Source: Halobacterium hubeiense (lineage in GTDB: Archaea > Halobacteriota > Halobacteria > Halobacteriales > Halobacteriaceae). Taken from it: a DNA stretch of 64,000 nt. The stretch is from the NCBI RefSeq assembly GCF_001488575.1, contig NZ_LN831302.1:372001-436000 (forward strand), written 5' to 3'. Made by a program: the position numbers and the translations under genes. The notes below the pieces were generated by a model. It saw only the letters and a list, made by a program, of their open reading frames with translations, was not told where the DNA came from and did not search any database. Shown piece by piece: positions 6,580 through 14,915 of this stretch (position 1 is its first letter; every line of letters starts with the position of its first letter).

Positions 6580-8115
6580 TCAGTCGGCGGCCGTCGTCGC
6601 CTCTTGCTCGGGCAGGAGGCGATCGAGGGCGTCGACGACGGCGCTGACGCTGGCGGCGGTGATGTCGCTGTCGCTGGCATCGACGGTGACCGTGCGGTCG
6701 CCGCGGGAGACGGTGACGTGGACGGTGACGACGGCGTCCGTCCCACCAGTAATGGCGTCGACGTGGTACTCGTCGAGGCGGAAGGTGACGTCGCCGAGGG
6801 CGTCGCGGACGGCGGCGATGGCGGCGTCGACGGGGCCGCTGCCGGTGCCGGCCGCGCTGTGCTCCTCGTCGTCCACGCGCAGGCGGACCGACGCCGTGGG
6901 GGTGCCGCCGCCGCTGGCGGCCGTGAGGTCCAGTACTTCGACGCGGCGCTCGCGGTCGCCGCCCTTGACGTCCTCGGCGACGGCGAGCAGGTCGGCGTCG
7001 GTGACGCGCTTGCCGCGCTCGCCGAGTTCGTTCACGCGCTCGACGACCGCGGCGAGTTCGTCGTCGCTGACCTCGACGTCGTGTTCGGCGAGGGCAGCGC
7101 GGACGCCCGCGCGGCCGGCGTGCTTCCCGAGGACGAGCCGGCGCTCGCGTCCGACCGCCTCCGGGGAGTACGGCTCGTACATGCGGTCGTCCTTGAGCGT
7201 GCCGTCGGTGTGGATGCCGGACTCGTGGGCGAACGCGTTCTCGCCGGAGACTGCCTTGTTCGGCGGGAGCGGGACGCCCGTGGCCTCGGCGACGGTCGAG
7301 GCGAGGTCGTAGAGGCGCTCGGTGTCCAGCGGTTCGATGCCGTAGCAGTGCCAGAGCGCGACCGCGACCTCTTCGAGCGCGACGTTGCCGGCGCGCTCGC
7401 CGACGCCGTTGACGGTGGCGTGGACGAGGTCCGCGCCCGCGGAGACGCCCGCGAGCGCGTTCGTCACGGCGAGCCCGAGGTCGTCGTGGGTGTGGACGCT
7501 CACGGGGCCGTAGTCCGCGACGGCGTCCACGAGCTCGTAGACGCGCTCGGGGCTGGCGTGACCGACGGTGTCCGCGACGCAGAAGCGATCCGCGCCCGCG
7601 TCGGCGCTCGCTTCCGCGAGGTCTGCGAGGAACTCGTCGTCGGCGCGGGAGCCGTCCTCGCCGATGACTTCGACCCAGAGGCCGTGGTCGGTCGCGTACT
7701 CCACGAGCTCGCGGGTCGTGTCGAGGACGCTCTCGCGGGTGGTGCCGACTTTCCCCTCGACGTGGCGGTCGCTGGCGGGGACGACGAGGTTCACGCCGTC
7801 GACGTCGCACTCCATCGCGAGGTCCACGTCGCGCTGGATGCCGCGACAGAAGCTCGTGACCGTCGCGTCCAGGTCGAGGCCGGTGACGCGGCGAATCGTC
7901 TCGCGCTCGCCGGCGCTCGTGCACGCGCTGCCGGCTTCGACGACGGAGACGCCGGTGTCGTCGAGCTTGCGCGCGATGGTCGCCTTCTGGTCGGCGGACA
8001 GCGAGATGCCGGGGGCTTGTTCGCCGTCGCGCAGCGTGGTGTCGAGGAACTGTACGTCGGGTGCGCCGCCGTCGAGAGCGGCAGGGAAACTAGTGCCGGA
8101 GAATTTCTCGGCCAG
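6580..8115 (-). CDS. 2-isopropylmalate/(R)-citramalate synthase-like enzyme, start uncertain
   Basis: A DRE-TIM condensing enzyme that joins acetyl-CoA to a 2-oxo acid in leucine or isoleucine synthesis. It has QFLDTTLRDGEQAPG with catalytic Arg/Asp and metal ligand (codons at about 8055-8010), the HTHDDLGLAVTNAL metal site, NGVGERAGNVALEE, the HESGIHTDGTL motif of the linker, and a C-terminal LeuA allosteric dimer domain (TASVRLRVDDEEHSAAGTGSGPVDAA). The open frame begins after a TAA at 8133-8131 and has no ATG, GTG or TTG before the catalytic motif. Only CTG at 8115 is available; the first ATG (7827) and a nearby GTG would delete the motif. Either CTG is used or a +1 shift joins it to the 24-residue frame at 8164. 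Leucine versus citramalate specificity cannot be told by eye. Confidence 0.85.
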   Translation of the reverse strand: MAEKFSGTSFPAALDGGAPDVQFLDTTLRDGEQAPGISLSADQKATIARKLDDTGVSVVEAGSACTSAGERETIRRVTGLDLDATVTSFCRGIQRDVDLAMECDVDGVNLVVPASDRHVEGKVGTTRESVLDTTRELVEYATDHGLWVEVIGEDGSRADDEFLADLAEASADAGADRFCVADTVGHASPERVYELVDAVADYGPVSVHTHDDLGLAVTNALAGVSAGADLVHATVNGVGERAGNVALEEVAVALWHCYGIEPLDTERLYDLASTVAEATGVPLPPNKAVSGENAFAHESGIHTDGTLKDDRMYEPYSPEAVGRERRLVLGKHAGRAGVRAALAEHDVEVSDDELAAVVERVNELGERGKRVTDADLLAVAEDVKGGDRERRVEVLDLTAASGGGTPTASVRLRVDDEEHSAAGTGSGPVDAAIAAVRDALGDVTFRLDEYHVDAITGGTDAVVTVHVTVSRGDRTVTVDASDSDITAASVSAVVDALDRLLPEQEATTAAD

Positions 8116-8164
8116 CCGCCGTGAGGCGACTTACTCTATCCTCCGTGCCGGTGTGGTCCGACAT
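8090..8164 (-). other. 24-codon upstream frame MSDHTGTEDRVS..., leader peptide or true N-terminus
   Basis: An ATG at 8164 opens a 24-residue frame that ends in TAG at 8090 and overlaps the start region of the LeuA/CimA-like gene in another frame. Its sequence (MSDHTGTEDRVSRLTAAGRE) has haloarchaeal protein composition. A single +1 shift inside it would fuse it to the enzyme. It has no run of Leu or Ile codons, so a classical attenuator leader is unlikely. Confidence 0.45.
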
Positions 8165-8226
8165 GGTGTACGTGTGTTGGCGAGCCGCACACGTTTGAAG
8201 GTGTGGGGTGTGACAGTTGTTGCCTG

Positions 8227-8574
8227 TCAATCCGACACCCACACGCGGTCGCCGACGCGCACGTCGTCGGCCGCGCCCGCCGGGAGTTCGACGAGCGTGT
8301 CGCAGCGCGCCTCGCCGCGGCCCGTCCACGCCGAGAGCCGTTCGACGCGCTGGACTTCCTCGTCTTCTATCCAGACGGCGTCGATGGCGAACGGCACGAA
8401 CAGCATGTGGACGTCGCGGCTGGCGGCGCCGTCGAAGTCGAAGACGAGCGCGTAGTCGTCGGGAATCGACAGCCGGAACATCAGGCCGCGGGTCTGCGCG
8501 AACAGCGAGTCGGCGACGTCGACGTCGGACGCGAGCGTCCGGGCGTCGCCGTCGCGTTCGTGGCGGAGGTGCAC
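8227..8574 (-). CDS. DUF192 family protein
   Basis: A 115-residue single-domain protein with the DUF192 hallmarks: ADSLFAQTRGLMFRLSIP (the GLM motif), a VFDFDGAASRDVHMLFVPFAIDAVWIEDEEV core, and a C-terminal ELPAGAADDVRVGDRV strand pair. It lacks a signal peptide, unlike many bacterial relatives. The function of the family is not established. It is transcribed away from the neighbouring HNH-like gene. Confidence 0.85.
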   Translation of the reverse strand: MHLRHERDGDARTLASDVDVADSLFAQTRGLMFRLSIPDDYALVFDFDGAASRDVHMLFVPFAIDAVWIEDEEVQRVERLSAWTGRGEARCDTLVELPAGAADDVRVGDRVWVSD

Positions 8575-8633
8575 ACCCGGAGTCGGCGGCGGGCAGCGAA
8601 AAGCGTTACCCCGTCCGGTCGCTACGCCGGGGC

Positions 8634-9149
8634 GTGAAGAAGACGCCGACCGGGACCGCCGTCGGGGTCGACGACCCCTACGACCACGCCGGCGTCTGCG
8701 ACTACGCGACCGACGACGGGAAGTGCCGGTACGCCTTCGAGCACGGCCAGCACGACCCCGAGTTCGCGGCCGAGCGCCGCGCCGACGACTTCCGGTGCCC
8801 GGTCGCGGACGGCGACTGGGAGTGGGCGGACTGCCCGCACTACCGGTGCCGGCAGCGCGACCGCGAGTGCGCGCGTTGTGGGCTCGAAGAGCGCCGGCAG
8901 GCCCACGACGACGAGCGCCCGCTCCTCGAGGAGCACCACCTCGCGTACGACGACAGCGAGGACGTCGGCCACGAGATTACCGTCTTCCTCTGCCGGTGGT
9001 GTCACGCGAAGGTCCACGACTCGTGGGCGCGCATCGACGACGACGCCAGCCCCGACCCCGAAGCCATCGCGGCCGCGGAGGGCCGCCGCAGCGAGGAGCG
9101 CTCCGAACTCTCCTTCGACACCGCCGCGGAGCGCTTCGACGGCGAGTGA
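8634..9149 (+). CDS. HNH-like zinc-binding protein
   Basis: A GTG start at 8634 gives 171 residues. Cysteine-rich sites appear in sequence: CDYATDDGKC, CPHYRCRQRDRECARCGLEE, and a final LLEEHHLAY...FLCRWCHAKVH. The last resembles the beta-beta-alpha-metal core of HNH nucleases, with paired histidines after EE and a CxxCH end. A second Cys cluster makes an additional structural zinc site likely. Homologues are annotated as domain-of-unknown-function proteins in haloarchaea. Nuclease activity is only a suggestion. Confidence 0.75.
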   Translation: MKKTPTGTAVGVDDPYDHAGVCDYATDDGKCRYAFEHGQHDPEFAAERRADDFRCPVADGDWEWADCPHYRCRQRDRECARCGLEERRQAHDDERPLLEEHHLAYDDSEDVGHEITVFLCRWCHAKVHDSWARIDDDASPDPEAIAAAEGRRSEERSELSFDTAAERFDGE

Positions 9150-9191
9150 GCCGCCCCCGACTGCTAACTGCCTCCGCCCCGAAGGTGTGGT

Positions 9192-9629
9192 ATGAACGAT
9201 ACGCCGTTCCACCTCGGCCACGTCCACCTCAAGGTCCGGGACCTCGACCGCGCGGTCGCGTTCTACGAGGACGTCTTCGACCTCGAACTCACGGAGACGG
9301 AGGGGCGGTTCGCGTTCCTCTCGTGGGGCGAGCACCACCACGACGTCGCGCTGCAAGCGGTCGGCGCGGACGCTCCCGACGCCGGCCGCGGCGTCGGCCT
9401 CTACCACGCCGCCATCGAGGTCGATACCGAGCCCGGGCTGGGCGACGTCTACGACGAGCTCTGCGAGCGCGGCGTCCCCTCGACGCCCGTCGACCACGGC
9501 ATCAGCAAGGCGCTGTACTTCTCGGACACCGCCGGCAACGGCCTCGAAGCGTACGTGGACGCGCGCGACGACCGCGACCTCGCCGAGTGGGACGGCGAGA
9601 ACCGGCGCTTCGACCCGTCGGCGCTGTAA
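9192..9629 (+). CDS. VOC (glyoxalase/dioxygenase) family protein
   Basis: A 145-residue vicinal-oxygen-chelate protein. It has the first beta-alpha-beta unit (HLGHVHLKVRDLDRAVAFYEDVF), a central metal-ligand His (GLYHAAIEV) and a late Glu ligand in GNGLEAYVD. The order His...His...Glu matches extradiol dioxygenase and glyoxalase modules. Substrate is unknown. The next gene, guaA1, appears to have its own promoter. Confidence 0.85.
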   Translation: MNDTPFHLGHVHLKVRDLDRAVAFYEDVFDLELTETEGRFAFLSWGEHHHDVALQAVGADAPDAGRGVGLYHAAIEVDTEPGLGDVYDELCERGVPSTPVDHGISKALYFSDTAGNGLEAYVDARDDRDLAEWDGENRRFDPSAL

Positions 9630-9675
9630 CCGTGAACGAGTGGGTTTTTAGTCGGCAGTCGTGTACCCCGGCCTA

Positions 9676-10227
9676 ATGACACGCATCCTCGTCGTCGACA
9701 ACCACGGTCAGTTCACCCACCTGGAGCACCGGCTGCTCCGGGACATGGACGGGGTGGAGACCGAGACCGTCGACAACACGACGCCACCGGCGGAGCTCGA
9801 CGCCGACGGCCTCGTGCTCTCCGGCGGCCCCGACATGGACGACGTCGGGAACTGCCCCGAGTACCTCGATCTCGACGTGCCGATTCTGGGCATCTGCCTG
9901 GGCATGCAGCTCATCGCGACGGAGCTCGGCGGCCGCGTCGAGTCCGGCGACTACGGCGGCTACGCGGACGTCGACGTCGAGATTCTCGACGACGACGACC
10001 CGCTCGTGGGGTCGCTGGCGCCCGAGACCCGCGTCTGGGCGAGCCACGCCGACGAGGTCGTCGACGTCCCCGAGGGGTTCACCCGCACCGCCCGCAGCGA
10101 CATCTGCGACGTCGAGGCCATCGCGGACACCGACCGCGACCTCTACGGCGTCCAGTGGCACCCCGAGGTCGCCCACACGGAGGAGGGCGAAGCGGTCTTC
10201 GAGAACTTCGTGCGGGTCTGCGAGTAG
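9676..10227 (+). CDS. guaA1: GMP synthase subunit A (glutamine amidotransferase)
   Basis: A class I glutaminase that supplies ammonia to a separate ATP-pyrophosphatase subunit for XMP to GMP conversion. The catalytic Cys lies in GICLGMQL, and His and Glu in YGVQWHPEVAHTEEGE, with SGGP near residue 54. At 183 residues it is the stand-alone archaeal subunit, not the bacterial fusion. I start at the ATG 9676 (MTRILVVDNHG); an ATG five codons earlier is less likely because a TTTTTAG box at about 9643 suits a leaderless transcript. Confidence 0.93.
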   Translation: MTRILVVDNHGQFTHLEHRLLRDMDGVETETVDNTTPPAELDADGLVLSGGPDMDDVGNCPEYLDLDVPILGICLGMQLIATELGGRVESGDYGGYADVDVEILDDDDPLVGSLAPETRVWASHADEVVDVPEGFTRTARSDICDVEAIADTDRDLYGVQWHPEVAHTEEGEAVFENFVRVCE

Positions 10228-10231
10228 GCCG

Positions 10232-12097
10232 ATGACGGAGACGCAGGGCGAACTGGCGAGCCTCTCGAAGTACATCTTCCGCGCGCCCCGGTGGTACACG
10301 ACGGTCGCGCTCTCGCTGGTCATCGCGGCGCTGGCGGGCGTCGCGGCCTTCGACAGCCAGTACGTCCTCGAGGACGCGTGGCAGGGCGTGTTCTTCATCG
10401 GCGTGCCGACGGTCGTCGCGAGCCTCGGCACCACGCCCGTAGACCGCTACTTTGGCGGCCAGCTCACGTACAGCCGGTCGTCGCTTTTGGCGTTCGCCTG
10501 CGAGGTCGTGGTGGTGGTCGTGCTCGTCGCGGCGGGCGTCGTCGCCGCCGTCACCGGCCGGTTCGGGCAGAACTTCGTCTTCGACGCGCTCATCGCGGCG
10601 CTCGGGCTCGTGTTCGCGATACGGTTCCTCGTGGTGCTTGCGGTCTCCCGGGACTCCCCGCTGGTCGCCGCGATTCCCGCGAGCATCCAGACGGTGACCG
10701 CCGGCGTCCTGCTGTTCGTCTACAGCGGCACGATGAACTACCTCATGACCGGCGGCCGCCTCGTGAACGCCTACCTCTCCCGGCCCGCCGAGGCGCCGCC
10801 GGAAATCCAGTACGCGTTCGCGCCCCGCGACTTCGTCCTGCTGGTCTCGCTGACCGCGCTGTACGGCGTCGCCGCCTACGGGCTCGTCGTCGCCATCGAC
10901 CGCCCGTGGAAGCGCAGCCTCGGCGTCAGCGTGCTGGACTTCGTCAGCGGCTTCATCGGCCACATCGCCGAGGGCACCCGCGAACTGGAGGACTTCTTCG
11001 AGCAGATCGGCGAGGAAGCCGTCGTCCCCGTGACGGTGCTGGCGTTCCGCAATCTCGACGACGGCGAGGAGAAAGCCCGGTTCGTGTTGCCGATGATTCA
11101 CCCCGGCCCGATGGGGGAAATCGGCGGCGGGAACCTCCCGCAGCGGGTCGCCGAGTCCGCCACGGGGCTGGCGTTCCCGCCCCACGCCACCGCCGGCCAC
11201 GACTTCAACCTCGTCACGGAGCGCGAGGTTGACACGCTCATCGACGCCGCCGAGCGCGCCCACGCGTCCATCGACTACGCCGACCGCGCGACCCCCGCGG
11301 TCCGCGTCCAGGAGGGCGAGGCGAAACTGCTCGGACAGGCGTTCGGCGACGACGCGCTGCTCGTCTCCACGTTCTCCCCGGAGTTCGCCGACGACGTCGA
11401 GTACGCGGTCGGGCTCTCCGCCACCGCGGAGGCCCGCGTCGAGGGCATGGACGACGTCCTGCTGGCCGACGCGCACAACTGCAACAACGGCCTGCAGGGC
11501 GACGACCTCGGGCACGTCTACCCCGGGAGCAAGCGCTCGTTCGACATGATTCAGGCCGCCGGCGAGGCCGCCCAGCGCCTCCGCGAGGCCGACGAGGACG
11601 TCCTCGAACTCGGCGTCGCGTGGGACCGCACGGCGTGGCGCCCCGAGGACGGCATCGGCCCGCTCGGCGTCCGCGTCGCCGTCCTCGACACCGGCGGCGA
11701 CCGCACCGCGTACGTGCTCGTGGACGGCAACAACATGGAGCCCGGGCTCCGCGAGACCATCGTGGAGGCGCTCGACGGCGTCGACCACGCGGAAGTGATG
11801 ACCACGGACACCCACATCGTCAACACCGTCGAGTCCACGAATCAGGTCGGCGGCGCCATCGACTGGGACGAACTCGTCGACCTCGTCGTCGGCCTCACGG
11901 AGGAGGCGGTCGCCGACCTCGAACCCGTCGAAGCCGGGATGGCCAGCGAGCGCGCGGAGGTCACCGTGTTCGGCAACGACCGCACGGAGACGCTCGCCAG
12001 CCACGCCAACGCCGTCATCGCGATGGGCGGCGCCATCGCCGGCCTCGCCGTGCTCGCCACCGTCGCCATCAGCGTCCTCATCTTCTTCCTGACGTAG
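10232..12097 (+). CDS. DUF2070 membrane protein
   Basis: A 621-residue archaeal protein. Six to seven membrane helices fill residues about 22-225, followed by a large soluble domain (about 245-590) and one C-terminal helix (about 592-620). The soluble domain carries conserved-looking polar motifs MIHPGPMGEIGGGNLP, PPHATAGHDFN, LLADAHNCNN and TTDTHIVN, which look like metal or phosphate ligands. The family has no proven function. It lies four bases after guaA1 and converges on the DUF3194 gene. Confidence 0.85.
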   Translation: MTETQGELASLSKYIFRAPRWYTTVALSLVIAALAGVAAFDSQYVLEDAWQGVFFIGVPTVVASLGTTPVDRYFGGQLTYSRSSLLAFACEVVVVVVLVAAGVVAAVTGRFGQNFVFDALIAALGLVFAIRFLVVLAVSRDSPLVAAIPASIQTVTAGVLLFVYSGTMNYLMTGGRLVNAYLSRPAEAPPEIQYAFAPRDFVLLVSLTALYGVAAYGLVVAIDRPWKRSLGVSVLDFVSGFIGHIAEGTRELEDFFEQIGEEAVVPVTVLAFRNLDDGEEKARFVLPMIHPGPMGEIGGGNLPQRVAESATGLAFPPHATAGHDFNLVTEREVDTLIDAAERAHASIDYADRATPAVRVQEGEAKLLGQAFGDDALLVSTFSPEFADDVEYAVGLSATAEARVEGMDDVLLADAHNCNNGLQGDDLGHVYPGSKRSFDMIQAAGEAAQRLREADEDVLELGVAWDRTAWRPEDGIGPLGVRVAVLDTGGDRTAYVLVDGNNMEPGLRETIVEALDGVDHAEVMTTDTHIVNTVESTNQVGGAIDWDELVDLVVGLTEEAVADLEPVEAGMASERAEVTVFGNDRTETLASHANAVIAMGGAIAGLAVLATVAISVLIFFLT

Positions 12098-12126
12098 CGG
12101 TTGCGGTCGCGACGGCTACCGCTGCG

Positions 12127-12143
12127 CGTTCGTGAAGCGAACG
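12127..12143. terminator. short hairpin between convergent genes
   Basis: CGTTCG and CGAACG arms around TGAAG lie in the 56-base gap between the 3' ends of the DUF2070 and DUF3194 genes. Location suggests a shared transcription end; the stem is only 6 bp. Confidence 0.35.
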
Positions 12144-12153
12144 AGTGAGAAAA

Positions 12154-12405
12154 CTACTCGTCCGCGAACAGGTCGTCGACGGCGCCGCGCGCCGCGAGCG
12201 CGGCGTCATCCGCGACCTGCTCGACGTCGGCGTCGGCGTCCGGCGCGTGGACGTAGACGTCCACGTCGAGTACGCCGTCCTCGAACGTGACAGTGACGTC
12301 GAGATCGTCGACGTCACCGGTCGCGAGCCGCGAGAACACGAGGCCTTCGGCGGCCTCGGCGGCGGCCTCCACGACTTCCTCGTCGGACGGTTCCTCGTCA
12401 GTCAT
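12154..12405 (-). CDS. DUF3194 family protein
   Basis: An 83-residue acidic archaeal protein with the family pattern EVVEAAAEAAEGLVFSRL, LDVTVTFEDGVLDVDVYVHAP and a helical tail. It sits three bases after the prefoldin beta gene, the usual archaeal order, so it probably shares that operon. No catalytic motif and no known function. Confidence 0.85.
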   Translation of the reverse strand: MTDEEPSDEEVVEAAAEAAEGLVFSRLATGDVDDLDVTVTFEDGVLDVDVYVHAPDADADVEQVADDAALAARGAVDDLFADE

Positions 12406-12408
12406 CAG

Positions 12409-12789
12409 TTACGCGCTCGGGCCGCCCATCGGACCGCCGCCGCCGGCACCGCCGAGCATCTCCTGGAGCTCCTCCTGGAGGTCCTCGAACTGCTCCTGCA
12501 CGCGCTCCTCCTGCTTCGAGAGGGTCTCGACGCGGACTTCGAGGTCGTCGACTTTCTCCTCGAGGTCGTCGGCGGCGTCGTCGTAGTCGGTCTCCACGAG
12601 GAGTTCGCCGACCTCGCGGTACATCGTCGCGTCCTCGTCGATGTCGTCGAGGGCGTTGAGGGCGGTCTCGGCGTCCGAGAGCTGGGTCTCGGCCTGCTGC
12701 TTCTGGGCCGCGACCGTCTGCGCTTTCTCCTGAAGGTCCTGTAGCTGCTCGAGCTTCTCCTGTGCTTCCGGCGGCAGATTGCCCTGCAT
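12409..12789 (-). CDS. pfdB: prefoldin subunit beta
   Basis: A 126-residue all-helical protein with two long coiled-coil arms (about 8-48 and 78-112) separated by the beta-hairpin linker [21 protein letters not shown]. This is the archaeal prefoldin beta layout, which forms an alpha2-beta4 jellyfish complex that passes unfolded proteins to the thermosome. The tail is Gly-rich ([11 protein letters not shown]). It lies in the conserved rpl37ae-rpoP-pcc1-pfdB-DUF3194 cluster. Confidence 0.95.
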   Translation of the reverse strand: MQGNLPPEAQEKLEQLQDLQEKAQTVAAQKQQAETQLSDAETALNALDDIDEDATMYREVGELLVETDYDDAADDLEEKVDDLEVRVETLSKQEERVQEQFEDLQEELQEMLGGAGGGGPMGGPSA

Positions 12790-12874
12790 ACGTCTGGGGA
12801 GGCGCGCCCGACAGAAAAACCCCCGTATTACGCTCCGCGCAGCCAGCGCCGCGCGCTCGCCGGCCTCGGACCGC

Positions 12875-13129
12875 TCAGCGGTGCTGGCGGCCGGCGGCAG
12901 CGGCGCGCTCGGCGACCTCCACGAGCGTCAGCCACGTGTTGTTCCCCGCGCGCAGCGCGGTCAGGTCCGCGGCGTCGACGGTCACCGTGACGGTCGCGTC
13001 CTCGCGCTCGACGGCCGCCCGGCTACGGTCGCCCTCGATGTCGCCGGCTTCCACCGCGACGCTGCGCTCGACGGCGCGAGCGACCGCGGGAGAGTCGTAC
13101 TCGAAAACCAGCTCCGTGGCGTGGTCCAC
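12875..13129 (-). CDS. pcc1: KEOPS complex subunit Pcc1
   Basis: An 84-residue protein with the Pcc1 fold: a first strand [19 protein letters not shown], then [28 protein letters not shown], a signature of the dimerising subunit of KEOPS, which makes the universal t6A modification of tRNA. It lies between rpoP and pfdB as in many archaea. Confidence 0.92.
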   Translation of the reverse strand: MDHATELVFEYDSPAVARAVERSVAVEAGDIEGDRSRAAVEREDATVTVTVDAADLTALRAGNNTWLTLVEVAERAAAAGRQHR

Positions 13130-13133
13130 CGGC

Positions 13134-13268
13134 CTAGCGAACGTCGACTTCCTTGACGTCGCGGCTCCGCTCTTTCAGGAGGACGCGGTGCCCGCAGTAC
13201 GGACACCGAACCCCGCCGTACTCGTCGAGTTCGACGTCGCGCTTACAGCGGGAGCACTTGTACGCCAT
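13134..13268 (-). CDS. rpoP: RNA polymerase subunit P
   Basis: A 44-residue zinc-ribbon protein with CSRCKRDV and CPYCGHR, the two Cys pairs that bind zinc in archaeal Rpo12/RpoP. The ATG overlaps the stop codon of the L37Ae gene by one base, and the stop is four bases before pcc1. The same frame stays open upstream inside the rpl37ae gene, but that part is not protein-like. Confidence 0.95.
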   Translation of the reverse strand: MAYKCSRCKRDVELDEYGGVRCPYCGHRVLLKERSRDVKEVDVR

Positions 13269-13582
13269 TATTCCTCGACGGCTTCGACGTCGGCTTCGGC
13301 GTTCGCTTCGCCTTCGTCCTCGCCGAGCGCCGCGCGGATGGAGCGGCTGACGGTGCGTCCGCCCGGCGTCTTGGGCTTGTACGCGCCGCCGGCGTACTTG
13401 TAGTCGCACTTCGAGCACTGCCAGATGCCGGTCCCCTGACGGGAGACGGCGTCGGAACCGCAGTCCGGGCAGGCGTGTTTCTCGTTCATCTCGTCCTCGA
13501 TTTCGGAGACGCGACGCCGAGAGACGCGGCCGTAGCGCGCGCCGAATCGGCCGGCGCTCCCCGTGGAGCCCTTCTTAGCCAT
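13268..13582 (-). CDS. rpl37ae: ribosomal protein L37Ae
   Basis: It starts at the ATG giving [18 protein letters not shown], the standard N-terminus. The C4 zinc finger CPDCGSDAV...WQCSKCDY is present, as is [14 protein letters not shown]. An acidic extension ([17 protein letters not shown]) follows, a haloarchaeal feature. The protein is 104 residues long. It heads the operon with rpoP and pcc1. Earlier in-frame ATGs at 13654 would add 24 residues absent from the family. Confidence 0.95.
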   Translation of the reverse strand: MAKKGSTGSAGRFGARYGRVSRRRVSEIEDEMNEKHACPDCGSDAVSRQGTGIWQCSKCDYKYAGGAYKPKTPGGRTVSRSIRAALGEDEGEANAEADVEAVEE

Positions 13583-13624
13583 AGTGAACGCTTCTACCGT
13601 CGGGGCGCACATAAACGCTACGTT

Positions 13625-13744
13625 GCGTGGCCGACCGTCGGGAGGCCACGTCAATGCGAACGCGGAGCGCAGCGATGCGTGAGCAGCGTGGTCGACCGCA
13701 GGGAGACCACGTTAACGCGAACGGCGAACGGAGTGAGCCGTGAG
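13625..13744. repeat. two tandem 59-bp repeats with conserved hairpin
   Basis: Unit 1 (13625-13683) and unit 2 (13686-13744) match at 46 of 59 positions. Each begins with a stem: GTGGCC...GGCCAC in unit 1 and GTGGTC...GACCAC in unit 2, so the differences in the two arms compensate. They occupy the space between the DUF2103 stop and the rpl37ae start. Confidence 0.8.
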
Positions 13745-13751
13745 TCCCACG

Positions 13752-14474
13752 TCAGTCCCGCAGTTCTTCCTCGTCGAGCGCGTCGTTGAGGTCCGCGCGG
13801 ACGCGCTCGCCGGTGTCGCGGTTCATCGCCGTCGTCACGACGCGGTTCTCCTGCACGCTGGAGCCGTCGCGAATCAGCAGCCGGAGGTTGCCGTTGTCGT
13901 CGGCGCGCGTGACCTTCGCGCGGACGCCCGTCCGCGAGCCGGAGCCGCCGGCGTCGATTGGCCCGGGGATGACCTTCTTCACGTTGGGGTGGTCGGCGAC
14001 GGTGCGAATCGCGCGCTGGCCGTCGCGGTCGCCGATGAGCGTGGAGTGGCGGCCGCCGATTTTCTCGCTTGCGGGCTCGTCGACCACGTCCAGCGAGCGG
14101 TCGCCGCGGCGCTCGACCACCGACTCCACGGGGTTCTCGCGGGGGACGCGGTAGACCTCGTAGTGGAGGTCCGCGCGCACCGCGCGAATGACGTCGTGGT
14201 CGCCCGCGACGAAGACGTCCTCGGGGCGCTTGCGCCGAATTTCGTCGGCGATGCGGCCGGCGAAGTTCCGGAGCTCGACGACGCCGGTCTCGCCGCCCTC
14301 CTCGGGGACGGTGGCGATGTCCGTCTGACCGACGACCTCCTCGTCGTCGAGGAACGTCAGGGTCGCGTGGTCGCGGTCGCAGGCGGCGACGACGGCGTCG
14401 CAGTTGGCGGTGTCGCAGACCAGGCAGTAGTCGCCCGGCTTCCGCAGGGGGGTGCCACACCGCCGACAGTCCAT
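13752..14474 (-). CDS. DUF2103 zinc-binding protein
   Basis: A 240-residue protein with an N-terminal zinc-ribbon-like CRRCGTPL...YCLVCDTANC and a DUF2103 core (about 120-235) containing SEKIGGRHSTLIGDRDGQ, HPNVKKVIPGPI and a final NRDTGERVRADL. DUF2103 is an archaeal family of unknown function that often lies next to L37Ae, as here. The GGRHSTLIG segment suggests nucleotide or nucleic-acid binding, but this is inference. Confidence 0.85.
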   Translation of the reverse strand: MDCRRCGTPLRKPGDYCLVCDTANCDAVVAACDRDHATLTFLDDEEVVGQTDIATVPEEGGETGVVELRNFAGRIADEIRRKRPEDVFVAGDHDVIRAVRADLHYEVYRVPRENPVESVVERRGDRSLDVVDEPASEKIGGRHSTLIGDRDGQRAIRTVADHPNVKKVIPGPIDAGGSGSRTGVRAKVTRADDNGNLRLLIRDGSSVQENRVVTTAMNRDTGERVRADLNDALDEEELRD

Positions 14475-14581
14475 ACTCGGGGAACGGCGTGGGCGCGCAA
14501 AAGCCCGGTGTTTCGCGCGGTGGCGGGGTCTCGTCGGGCCGCCAGTAGCTCTTTGAACGCGGCGACAGTACGGTCGGCGTG

Positions 14582-14914
14582 ATGGCGCCCTCCAGAACGG
14601 CCGCGACGCACGGGCTGACCGTCGTCGTGGTCGCCGCGTTCGTCGGCGTGCTGGGCTGGCACCTCGGGCGGGCCGGGTACAGTTCGGCGCGGCTGGTGTT
14701 GTTCACGGCGCTGGGCGCGAGCGCCATCGCGGGCGCGTCCGGCGTCGTCTCCGGGCGTCCGTTCGTGGCTGCCGGCGGCGCGTGCGTCCTGCTTCTGCTC
14801 GGCTTCTGGCAGGCCGTGCTCTGGCCGTACGTCTTCGCCGTCGCGGGCTTCCTCGTCGTCGCCGCCGCTGTACTCGCGGCTGAGTGCGGTGTGGACGCGC
14901 CCGTCGCCGGGTAG
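14582..14914 (+). CDS. small membrane protein
   Basis: About 110 residues with three or four hydrophobic helices (about 12-30, 38-56, 62-80, 84-102) and no recognised motif. ATG at 14582 follows an in-frame GTG at 14579; both fit. It is transcribed opposite to its neighbours TruD and DUF2103, so it is probably monocistronic. Function unknown. Confidence 0.65.
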   Translation: MAPSRTAATHGLTVVVVAAFVGVLGWHLGRAGYSSARLVLFTALGASAIAGASGVVSGRPFVAAGGACVLLLLGFWQAVLWPYVFAVAGFLVVAAAVLAAECGVDAPVAG

Positions 14915-14915
14915 C

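Noticed and set aside
6540-6580. A possible second tRNA around GGTTCGAA
   Set aside because: No acceptor, D or anticodon stems could be folded on either strand.
10079-12004. A 641-codon frame antisense to DUF2070
   Set aside because: Repetitive Val/Gly/Arg/Glu composition with no motifs; DUF2070 on the other strand is clearly the gene.
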